Source: an uncultured Chlamydiae bacterium
Lineage (GTDB): Bacteria; Chlamydiota; Chlamydiia; Chlamydiales; 2-12-FULL-49-11
Assembly (NCBI GenBank): GCA_937996705.1
Contig: CALKUQ010000011.1
Coordinates: 1 to 53,322 of the forward strand
Reading direction: 5' to 3'
DNA length: 53,322 nucleotides
Shown here: positions 1 through 7,532 of the stretch, piece by piece
How positions within the stretch are numbered: the first letter of the stretch is position 1
Layout of the letters: each line of letters begins with the position of its first letter
Position numbers and translations under genes: made by a program
Notes under the pieces: generated by a model
Seen by the model: only the letters and a program-made list of their open reading frames with translations
The model's database searches: none
Told to the model about the DNA's origin: nothing

Positions 1-94
1 CAGACGTGAAATCCTGAAAAAATCTTAATATTTCAAAATTTCAGGTATGATCCTTGAGTCTATTTGTTAAGATTTTTTCAGAATTTCACGTCTG
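1..94. repeat. Long imperfect inverted repeat (28-bp arms)
   Basis: Arm 1 is at 1-28 and arm 2 at 67-94. The reverse complement of arm 1 matches arm 2 at 27 of 28 positions, with a 38-base spacer. The left arm starts exactly at base 1, so the true element may extend outside the window. It has no T-run directly after the right arm, so it does not look like an ordinary terminator. It could be a miniature mobile element or a dispersed repeat at which an assembly ended. Confidence 0.85.
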
Positions 95-122
95 ACCCTC
101 AATCGTGTGACCCTCAATCGTG
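93..122. repeat. 15-bp perfect tandem duplication
   Basis: The unit TGACCCTCAATCGTG occurs at 93-107 and again at 108-122 without a gap, directly abutting the right arm of the inverted repeat. It could be a target-site-type duplication or slippage product. The stretch from 123 to 221 is AT-rich and holds a 7-bp stem (134-140 with 150-156) but no gene that I can see. Confidence 0.85.
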
Positions 123-221
123 ATTTTCAAATCGATTAATCAACTAATTATTAATCAATTAAGATCTTCTTTTTTTGATTGCAAATAATAAAAAAATGTT
201 CGTGACTGAGGAATAAGGAAA

Positions 222-1097
222 ATGGAGGGTTGGGACATGTCAGATTTTATGACTGCTATTAGCAATTCAAATTATGAAAGGGCTAAGTCTTACATAGATG
301 CAGTTGATGCAAGAGCTTTGAATGAACTTAGAGAGAAGTCGGAACTCCCGTATTACAGAGGAATTACTCTCAAGAATAACCCTTTGCTTTTAGCCACAGC
401 TAAAGGTTGGAATCATGTTGATAGATCTCCTGTCACTGATCTTGAAATTCTTGACCCAGAGGACATTGTTGAGAGAATTGGTGGGTTTGCAGAGGAGATT
501 TTATCCGATGGAGTTCCGGAAGAACTAAAAGAAAATCCTTTTCTAGGAAGATTTTTAGAATCTTGGAGCCACTACAAAGAAATACCACACGAACCAGATA
601 AGATGGAAGTGGATACAAAACCAATCAAAGAGGCAATGAAGGCAATGAAGGCTTATGAAGTACATATTGGAAATAGGAAGCAGAAGCTGATTTTAACTGC
701 ACTTTTGGCACGTCCTGATTTGGATGTAAATGTTCGGCAGGGGATAAGAGGTTTTACCCCTTTGCACTATGCTTGTTTGCGTGGGGATGATCCAGAGTTT
801 ATTAAAGAGTTGCTTGATAGAGGGGCAAAAACAGATCTGAGAGATAGCGAGGGAAGAACTCCTTTAGATCTCATGTCTCTTGATTATGAAGATGTCCAAG
901 ATATCATTTTAGCGGACACTTGTTTGGACGTATTTATGAAGGGTAAAAGTCACAGGAGAAGGGATGAGTTTCTTGACAGAGAAATCCACTGGTTATTTGG
1001 TGAAGGGGAATTTGAAGGGCAGTGTAAAACAGCGACTCTTCCTACAAGGGCTGAGCGCCTGGCTAATATTGAAAAAATTAAAGAAATGCTAAATTAA
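222..1097 (+). CDS. Ankyrin-repeat protein, possible effector
   Basis: This 291-residue protein has no signal peptide or membrane segment. Ankyrin-type repeats are visible at about residues 173-225: a helix-turn core with GFTPLHYACLRGD, then FIKELLDRGAKTDLRDSEG and RTPLDLMS. The N-terminal half is helical and charged and I do not recognise it, although LLLATAKGW may be a degenerate first repeat. In intracellular bacteria ankyrin proteins are often host-directed effectors; that role is inference here. The start at 222 has GAGGA nine bases upstream. An alternative ATG at 237 has GGAGGG eight bases upstream and is equally plausible. The gene stands alone between the window-start repeat and a small ORF on the same strand. 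Confidence 0.8.
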   Translation: MEGWDMSDFMTAISNSNYERAKSYIDAVDARALNELREKSELPYYRGITLKNNPLLLATAKGWNHVDRSPVTDLEILDPEDIVERIGGFAEEILSDGVPEELKENPFLGRFLESWSHYKEIPHEPDKMEVDTKPIKEAMKAMKAYEVHIGNRKQKLILTALLARPDLDVNVRQGIRGFTPLHYACLRGDDPEFIKELLDRGAKTDLRDSEGRTPLDLMSLDYEDVQDIILADTCLDVFMKGKSHRRRDEFLDREIHWLFGEGEFEGQCKTATLPTRAERLANIEKIKEMLN

Positions 1098-1104
1098 CTT
1101 TTTC

Positions 1105-1132
1105 TTGCAATTTAAGTAGATTACATTAAAAT
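1105..1132 (+). promoter_or_regulatory. Putative sigma-70-type promoter for the small ORF at 1163
   Basis: TTGCAA (1105-1110) and TAAAAT (1127-1132) are separated by 16 bases, just after the ankyrin gene and 30 bases before the next start codon. Matches are 4/6 and 5/6 to the usual hexamers. Confidence 0.4.
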
Positions 1133-1162
1133 AGTTACGTCAATTTAATTTAAGGATTGTAG

Positions 1163-1411
1163 ATGGTGTTGCCTATTAATAATCAATTTCAGGATTTTCG
1201 ACCGGAGGGCGGCTTTGTTGTCCCTATGGAACACCGACTCGTTGTTCAGACTGTAGCGCTTGCTTTAATAACTAGACAAGCTTTCGGCGCCTTTTGTAAT
1301 TATATCGCCTTTCAAAAAGAGCGTGTAACTCAAGTTGGTGAAAGAGTTTTAGAAAGAATTAGGCGTGTTTTTAATCATAACCTGAATGCAAGTCAAGTTT
1401 ATTTAGGGTAG
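1163..1411 (+). CDS. Small hypothetical protein, 82 residues
   Basis: I do not recognise this protein. ATG at 1163 is preceded by AAGGA with six bases spacing, and a plausible promoter lies at 1105-1132. The sequence has a mildly hydrophobic middle (VVQTVALALITRQAFGAF, about residues 28-45) followed by a basic, arginine-rich helical tail (ERVLERIRRVF). That pattern would suit an amphipathic or membrane-associated peptide. Its last nine bases overlap the 3' end of the convergent rlmN gene. The ribosome-binding site and promoter together make it more likely to be real than a chance frame, but there is no family evidence. Confidence 0.5.
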   Translation: MVLPINNQFQDFRPEGGFVVPMEHRLVVQTVALALITRQAFGAFCNYIAFQKERVTQVGERVLERIRRVFNHNLNASQVYLG

Positions 1412-2440
1412 GACCTCTTGGAGGGCGAGTTGGCCGCAAGCGGCAGCAATGTCGTCCCCTTTGGTGTATCTGCAAGTGTGATTGATTTCGTAGTCGTCAA
1501 GGATGTCTCTAAAGGCAGAGATGTCAGGCCTGGTCGGCTTTTCTAAATTGAGTCCTGAGACAGGATTGTAGGGGATTAGGTTGACAGTGCAGTGCTTGAA
1601 CTGGAGCAGTTTTGCCAGTTCTTCTGCATGCTCTGGCTGGTCGTTGATTCCTGCGATAAGGGTGTATTCGTAGGTGATATCACGCCCCGTTGCCTCTTTA
1701 TATTCATCTACCGCTGTCATGAGTTCATCGAAGTCATATTTTCTTGCATAGGGGATGATTTTTTTTCGGATGTGTTGATTTGGAGCGTGGAGGGAGAGTG
1801 CTAAATTAATTTTGAAAGACTCCTGGGATAATTTCCGAATTCCTTCAATTACCCCTACTGTGGAGAGGGTGATGTGTCTTTGTGAGAGGCCGAATAATTT
1901 AGGATCGGTCAAAATTCTGAGCGATTTAACAACAGAATCAAAATTTTCAAGGGGCTCGCCCATCCCCATGTAGACGATGTGATTGACCGATTCCCCTTGT
2001 TCAAGGAGGTAAGATTCAATTTGAAGAACTTGCTCAACAATTTCTGCAGTACTTAGATTTCTTTTTAACCCCATCTTTCCCGAAGCGCAAAAGGCGCATC
2101 TGGCGGGGCAGCCGACTTGAGAGGAGACGCAAACAGTTCTCCTTTTATCAGAGCAGATTAACACCGACTCCAAAAGGGCCCCATCGTGAAGCTTCCAAAG
2201 AAATTTTAAGGTCTCTCCATCCTCGGACTCTTGCAATTTTTCTCTTTTAAGGACGCTAAATGAGCCCAGTTCTTTCAAAAGATTTTTTAAATCTCCGCTA
2301 AAATTTGTCATATCAGCGGGGTCAAGTACGGCTTTTTTGTAGAGCCATTCCGTGAGCTGTTTAGCTCTAAAAGAGGGTTGACCTGCTTTTACGAAAATAG
2401 CACTAATTTCTTCAAAAGATAGTGAAGTCCATTCCATCAT
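1403..2440 (-). CDS. rlmN: Dual-specificity 23S rRNA/tRNA adenine-C2 methyltransferase RlmN
   Basis: Radical-SAM enzyme that methylates C2 of A2503 in 23S rRNA and A37 in some tRNAs. The radical-SAM cysteine motif is CPARCAFCASGKMG, followed by the family block VYMGMGEPLENFD; the HTCRYTKGDDIAAACGQL block near the C terminus is also typical, including the resolving cysteine region. I chose the ATG at 2440 (345 residues), because the recognisable N-terminal domain begins there (the MMEWTSLSFEEI segment). An in-frame TTG at 2491 would add 17 residues and overlap the upstream gene by 13 bases. Neither start has a clear Shine-Dalgarno. It is the last gene of the minus-strand run ruvC-ruvA-three kinase-like genes. 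Confidence 0.93.
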   Translation of the reverse strand: MMEWTSLSFEEISAIFVKAGQPSFRAKQLTEWLYKKAVLDPADMTNFSGDLKNLLKELGSFSVLKREKLQESEDGETLKFLWKLHDGALLESVLICSDKRRTVCVSSQVGCPARCAFCASGKMGLKRNLSTAEIVEQVLQIESYLLEQGESVNHIVYMGMGEPLENFDSVVKSLRILTDPKLFGLSQRHITLSTVGVIEGIRKLSQESFKINLALSLHAPNQHIRKKIIPYARKYDFDELMTAVDEYKEATGRDITYEYTLIAGINDQPEHAEELAKLLQFKHCTVNLIPYNPVSGLNLEKPTRPDISAFRDILDDYEINHTCRYTKGDDIAAACGQLALQEVLP

Positions 2441-2478
2441 GGAAAAATTATAAAGATTTAGCGCATTGGGGTCAAGAG

Positions 2479-4836
2479 TTATGCGCTGCAAACTGAGGCC
2501 ATTTGCGAGGCTGCCTCTCTTAGGGAGATTCTGGGTAGAGTGGGGGGGGCGCCTCTTGAGAGCTCTTTAATTTGGAAATCGATCTCTTTAAAAAAGTTCA
2601 TTTGTCCTCTAAAAGTAGACCTTGGAATGTAGTCACCTGTAAGATTTCGCATAATATCCCAAAAACGAATTTTTTGTTCTGGAGTTGCCCCCGCAAAAGC
2701 TTTCTCTTTTAAAATCGCTAAATGAGATAGTACCATTCCAGTCGTTGCTGTTTCGTCTTCAGGGGTAATGATTGCCTGAAAAAATAGAGGGTCGTTGGTA
2801 TATAGTTGATAAACTTCATCATCTGTGGGGTCAAGAATTCGTTCAGAAGCTTTGATTTTTAAGAGATGCTTAATTCGGGGAGAAAAAAATTCTGGGGTTG
2901 AAAAATAGGAGGGAGAGCCAATGGGGACGCATGATACAGAAGCGCTAATTTTAGCAGAGAGGGCTTCAGTTGCAGCATCTGTGAAAATAAGGATTTTATT
3001 AGGTTTAAGATTTCCGTACACTAGACCACTTTCGTGAAGTTCTGCCATCCCTATTAAAATTTGAGTGCAAATTTGTAAAAATTGAGGGAGTGTGGTTTCA
3101 TTGTCTTTCTGAGCAAAACTAAATGCATCAATTGGGGCTTCGGAGGTGATGTAGAGTGATTTAAAAACGTGCCCGCTAGTTTTAAAAGAAAATCGCTCTC
3201 CTATGCATTCCACGCAGCTTAAGCCACTCAATCTTTCTATTTCCCATTTTTTAGGATTATGAATCTGTGAAAATAGATCTGTGGATATAATCGCTTTGGA
3301 AAGGATAAAAGTGTTTCTTGCGACAGCAGTCATTTCCCAGCCATATTTTTTTTTGGTAAAGCCGTCCTTCCTTTCCAGTGTTGACCTCTTTTTTCTATTA
3401 AGAATAATAATACTCTTAGTGGGACTGATTTGTCTAAATGAGTGGGGGAAGGGGCTCTTTACTGATTGATTCATTTCTTTTTTATAAGCAGAGGAATCAT
3501 TAAAATAGATTTTTCCAGAGGTTGACATTTCAAAGAGTTTATGAATTTTTTCAAGAAGAGGTTGTAGGGCTAAAACATCAGCACTTTCAGTGGCATGTTT
3601 TACTGTTATCACTACATCTTCCTCCCGGTCTTCAAGAATTTCTAGCGAGATGGGTAGGGCGGGCTTCGGGGTCTCCAAAAGAGTTAGTCGATGGATAACC
3701 GTTTCAAGGTCTATTGCTGGGCTTGCAGGGCGTTCTCCCCTTTTTGCAAGTTCAATAAGTCTTGTATTGATTTCTCTATTTAAATCGGTTCTTGAGGAAA
3801 TTTCTGGAGTTACAACAAATCCGGTAAGTTCAGAGACTGTTTTCCAAAACAATTCCCTCTCTTTTTCGGGACCCTGAGATCTACTAGACCGAAACATGAT
3901 ATCTGCAAAGACAAGGCCTAAACTTTGGAGCATCGCTTCAAAAGTTAAAATGGAGGGTAAAGATTTTATATTTTTTAGATAGAAGGCTTCGATTCGATCA
4001 ATCATCGGTTCTGGTTCACTTTTCAAAATTTCCTGGATGATTTCAAATCTGTGGAAGAGGGAAAGATAGTCAAAAGTTTGCTCTTGGAGTTTGTATCCAA
4101 TAGGCTTAACGCTATTGAGATCACAAAGCTTTGCAAGATAGGCGCCATCCTCCAAGTAGATAAGAAGGTTGCTTGGTTTTAAATCTCCATGAATAAATCC
4201 GTAACTAAGAAGGTTTTCTATCCCTATGGTTAAATCTTTCAAGATAGAGATAAGTTGATTGAAGTTAGGGGGGGTAGAGAGGGTAGAAAGTTGAAAAGCG
4301 TCGCAAAACGCTTTTTTAGTCGCATGAAATTGTTTGAAGTGACCTTTGCTAGTTTGATGAGTCTGTTTTTTTAGGTGTTCGATGCCTGCTAAAACCGGAG
4401 AGAGGCGCTCAAAATAGGCAGGGGGAAATGGATCTTTTTGGGCAAAACGGTCATTGGCGCAAACAATAGGTTCGATAGAGAGGGTGGTTGCAGCGACAAA
4501 CTTAATAAGCCAAGCCGCTTTAACTTGTTTATAAGTTCCTGTTCCAATAAGAATATTTGAGTCTTTTCTGTTATAGGTGAGGATAAATGAAGTCTCATCT
4601 AGTTTTCTGATGGAATGGGGAGCTTTTGACCCAACAAAACTAAAGAGATCAACGGGGTGAGTTTTTGCATAAGCCTCTTTCCCTGAATTGTAAAAATAGA
4701 TCTTGGTATAAGGGTAAGGTTGAATAAAAAAGTGAGCGGCAATAAAGGCTGTCCGTTTTACTTGGTCTGGAACTTCAGGGCAAGGTAAAATAGTAATTGG
4801 GGTTAAAAAACGGGCCTTTGCTTTGATAGCGACCAT
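2479..4836 (-). CDS. Tandem kinase-like/pseudokinase protein, paralogue 1
   Basis: The protein is about 785 residues and is one of three adjacent paralogues. It consists of two ~391-residue modules that align with each other: KIYF...AY.K, PHS(I/F)R and a following I.L.RK segment recur at the same spacing. Module 1 has a glycine-loop-like GTGTYKQV (about 98-105), the catalytic-loop HGDLKPSN (about 216-223) and CDLN in the DFG position. The position of the ATP-binding lysine, which is K in the two sister proteins, is Asn here (IVCAND). Module 2 has YGNLKPNK (about 607-614), so the catalytic Asp is Asn, and it lacks a DFG equivalent. It is therefore probably weakly active or inactive. The start chosen, ATG 4836, has GGAG six bases upstream; TTG 4860 and ATG 4848 are alternatives. 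No signal peptide or membrane segment is seen. The substrate is unknown and a secreted effector role is only inference. Confidence 0.8.
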   Translation of the reverse strand: MVAIKAKARFLTPITILPCPEVPDQVKRTAFIAAHFFIQPYPYTKIYFYNSGKEAYAKTHPVDLFSFVGSKAPHSIRKLDETSFILTYNRKDSNILIGTGTYKQVKAAWLIKFVAATTLSIEPIVCANDRFAQKDPFPPAYFERLSPVLAGIEHLKKQTHQTSKGHFKQFHATKKAFCDAFQLSTLSTPPNFNQLISILKDLTIGIENLLSYGFIHGDLKPSNLLIYLEDGAYLAKLCDLNSVKPIGYKLQEQTFDYLSLFHRFEIIQEILKSEPEPMIDRIEAFYLKNIKSLPSILTFEAMLQSLGLVFADIMFRSSRSQGPEKERELFWKTVSELTGFVVTPEISSRTDLNREINTRLIELAKRGERPASPAIDLETVIHRLTLLETPKPALPISLEILEDREEDVVITVKHATESADVLALQPLLEKIHKLFEMSTSGKIYFNDSSAYKKEMNQSVKSPFPHSFRQISPTKSIIILNRKKRSTLERKDGFTKKKYGWEMTAVARNTFILSKAIISTDLFSQIHNPKKWEIERLSGLSCVECIGERFSFKTSGHVFKSLYITSEAPIDAFSFAQKDNETTLPQFLQICTQILIGMAELHESGLVYGNLKPNKILIFTDAATEALSAKISASVSCVPIGSPSYFSTPEFFSPRIKHLLKIKASERILDPTDDEVYQLYTNDPLFFQAIITPEDETATTGMVLSHLAILKEKAFAGATPEQKIRFWDIMRNLTGDYIPRSTFRGQMNFFKEIDFQIKELSRGAPPTLPRISLREAASQMASVCSA

Positions 4837-4995
4837 AAGACTCTCCATTAGAAAATTCAAAAATTATAGCTGTGAGCCTCTTTAATATCTACCCTCTGTC
4901 TAGATAGTTTTTTAGCTTGTATCTTGATTGGTTCCCTCGGCATTAAGGGTGAATAAGTAGCAGGCCAGGTTTTAAATCGAATTTTTACGGAGGGC

Positions 4996-7416
4996 CTAGG
5001 GGCAGAGGGATCGCAATCGAGCGGCTGCTCCTCTTAAAGAGATGGTTGGAGCTGGCGGCCCCCCTCTGCTAGAAAAATCGGCAATTTTTTTTGCTAGATC
5101 TTGAAAAAAATTCATGCCTGTTTCAAGGGAGGTGCCAGGGATAAAACCCCCTGTAAGATTAGATATAATGTCCCAAAATTGATCCCGTGTTTCTGAAGTT
5201 ACAGAAGCTAGTGTTTTTTTCATAAAAACCGCTAATTCAGAAAGCATGATGCCTGCTGTAGCTGTTTCATCTTCTGGGCTAATAATAATATTAAAAGAAG
5301 AGGGATTTTCATGATATTTTTTGCGAATTTGATCAGTTGTAGGATCATGAAGGGTTTTAGAAACTTCTGTATTTATGAAATGCCTAATTCTTGGTGAGAG
5401 GTAATCTAGAGTTGATTGTGAAGAAATATTGCCAGAGGGGATGCAGCTAGGAGAGGCGCTGATTTTCGCAGAATATTCCCCTGATACAGGGTTATTAAAA
5501 ATAACAATTTTATTTAGCCTTAAATTTCCGTAAATTAAGTCATTTTCATGAAGTTGTGCAATTCCTGTTAAAGTGTCAGCACAAATTTTTATAAATTGAG
5601 GAAAGGGCAGATCTCTTTCAATTTGAAAAAAATGAGAGCTGTTAACTCCTGACGGCGGGGCTATATGAAGTTTTTTAAAAAAATCAAGGGATGTTTTAAA
5701 GAGAATTCTCTCTCCTGGGCACTCGACACAGCTTAAGTCATGTAATCGCTCCATAGCCATTCTGTCACAAGATTCCGTATTTGCGTGGATATCTGTGCAA
5801 ATAAGGCTCTCTTGGGCTATAAATTGATTAGGGTGTGTAGAGATAATTTCCCATCCATATTTTTTCTTTAAAGAGGAGTCTTGCATTTCTAAAGTTGTTT
5901 TTGACTTTCTATCAAGAATAACAATCCACCTCCCTTCACCTAGCGATTTGATGGAATGGGGGAAATGGGGGTTATCTAATCCAGATCTCTGTTTTGTGTA
6001 AGCCTCCAATTCATTAAAATAAATCTTTTTGGTAAAAGAAGGCGTTGCGTGTTTAAACAGTTTGAGGATCTGCGGAAGAATCGATTCAAACTCTAACGCC
6101 TTTTTGGGGTGCCTTCCCCCCTCTATTCTCATTATGAAATCTTTAGGTGTTTCAAGCGTCGTTTCGAGCGGAATCAGAATAGACCGTTTTTTTGATGCCA
6201 AATAGGTCAGGGTCTCTATTAGTCTCGATATAGTGATGGTTGTCATAGGAGAGGGAGTCCTTCTTTGTGCCAGCTCGAGTATTTTTGCGTCTATTTTTTG
6301 ATGAAATTGAGTGCTTGTAACAGTTTCTGAATCTGGTCGAAACCCTGTAAGCTCAGAGATCATGGCCCAAAATAGTTCTATTTCATCTGGATCGCCTTTT
6401 GCATTTTTTGAAGAGAGTACAATATCTGCAAAAACAATTCCTAAGCTTTGAAGCATAGTCTCAGGAGATAGCCTGAGACTATTCAATTTTAGGTAGCTTG
6501 AGTAAGCTACCCTGATTTGTTCAGCGGAAGGATTTAATACAGTTTCTACAATTTTACCAAATAAGAAAGATTTATGTACGGGGGAAAGGTATTTCAAATT
6601 TTGCTCTTTCAGCCGCCCTCCAACGTTGCCAATACTACTAAGATCACAAAATTTACCACTATATTTTCCATCTTCATAATAAATAAGGATGTTTTCGGGT
6701 TTTAAATCTCCATGAACAAGGTTACATTCTAAAAGATGTTTCACCCCTTTGGATAGATCTAAAAAAATCGAAATCAATTCAGTGAAATTCGGAGGCTTAG
6801 GAAGGCGGGTCAGTTCAAAAGCATCACAGAGAGCTAAAGGGGAGTGGTGGAATTTTTTATAGGTTCGATTGCTTGTTTCGTGGAAATAGATCGCCTGAGA
6901 TTCAATTCCCTTTGAATCTTTATCAAGAAGATCGAGGTAATTAATAAAAAAACGGTGCTCCGCGGCGCGCATATCTTTACCACAGGCAATTGTCTTGATT
7001 GAAATGCGGTAGCTTGCATCAAAATCTACAAGCCATCCTTTTTTAACTTTTTTATAAGACCCTTCCCCTAAGAGCGTGCTGGGCTCTTTTCTGTCTAGGG
7101 TAAGAATAAAAGAGGAGGAATGTAATTTTCTTAAGGAGTGAGGAAGAGCTAGTGTAGGGCGATCTTCTTTTCCAACAGGCCCCTTTTTTCCGTAGGCGAT
7201 TTCTCCAGAGCTGGAAAGATAGATTTTTTGATAGCAAGAGGGTTGAAAAAACCAGCTAAAAGCAAAACTTGCTATTTGCAATACTCGCGCTGGAATATCT
7301 TTAGGTTCAAATGGGGAAAATTTTAATCGAACATCAGCTAGTTGTTCAATCAGGACCAGGTTTGATTCAGGTAAGGCAAATGGGGGGACATCAGCCAAAC
7401 TTTTTACAGAAATCAT
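4996..7416 (-). CDS. Tandem kinase-like/pseudokinase protein, paralogue 2
   Basis: This is 806 residues with the same two-module design as its neighbours. Module 1 keeps the protein-kinase landmarks: GEGSYKKV (117-124), a VAIK-like IACGK (143-147), HGDLKPEN (235-242) and CDLS in place of DFG (257-260). Module 2 is offset by about 394 residues and has YGNLRLNK (about 629-636), with the catalytic Asp replaced by Asn and the following Lys by Arg. The modules each end with a similar tail (an ELAQR..P or SRG..P turn followed by a short amphipathic helix). The ATG at 7416 has only a weak AAGAG upstream. It lies 134 bases after (downstream gene) and 116 bases before its sister genes on the same strand. 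Module 1 could be an active Ser/Thr kinase; this is inferred from motifs alone. Confidence 0.82.
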   Translation of the reverse strand: MISVKSLADVPPFALPESNLVLIEQLADVRLKFSPFEPKDIPARVLQIASFAFSWFFQPSCYQKIYLSSSGEIAYGKKGPVGKEDRPTLALPHSLRKLHSSSFILTLDRKEPSTLLGEGSYKKVKKGWLVDFDASYRISIKTIACGKDMRAAEHRFFINYLDLLDKDSKGIESQAIYFHETSNRTYKKFHHSPLALCDAFELTRLPKPPNFTELISIFLDLSKGVKHLLECNLVHGDLKPENILIYYEDGKYSGKFCDLSSIGNVGGRLKEQNLKYLSPVHKSFLFGKIVETVLNPSAEQIRVAYSSYLKLNSLRLSPETMLQSLGIVFADIVLSSKNAKGDPDEIELFWAMISELTGFRPDSETVTSTQFHQKIDAKILELAQRRTPSPMTTITISRLIETLTYLASKKRSILIPLETTLETPKDFIMRIEGGRHPKKALEFESILPQILKLFKHATPSFTKKIYFNELEAYTKQRSGLDNPHFPHSIKSLGEGRWIVILDRKSKTTLEMQDSSLKKKYGWEIISTHPNQFIAQESLICTDIHANTESCDRMAMERLHDLSCVECPGERILFKTSLDFFKKLHIAPPSGVNSSHFFQIERDLPFPQFIKICADTLTGIAQLHENDLIYGNLRLNKIVIFNNPVSGEYSAKISASPSCIPSGNISSQSTLDYLSPRIRHFINTEVSKTLHDPTTDQIRKKYHENPSSFNIIISPEDETATAGIMLSELAVFMKKTLASVTSETRDQFWDIISNLTGGFIPGTSLETGMNFFQDLAKKIADFSSRGGPPAPTISLRGAAARLRSLCP

Positions 7417-7532
7417 ACAAAAACTCTTATGGAGACATGCCGCACAAACTCTTTTGAGTCTGAATTTTTTAAATTAAGGGAGATATTAGGTGAGTTAAGT
7501 AAATAATTCAAGCAATTACATTTTCAGCCAGC

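Noticed and set aside
3590..3877. Plus-strand 95-codon frame inside kinase-like paralogue 1
   Set aside because: It is antisense to conserved coding sequence, serine-rich as a shadow frame, and without start signals.
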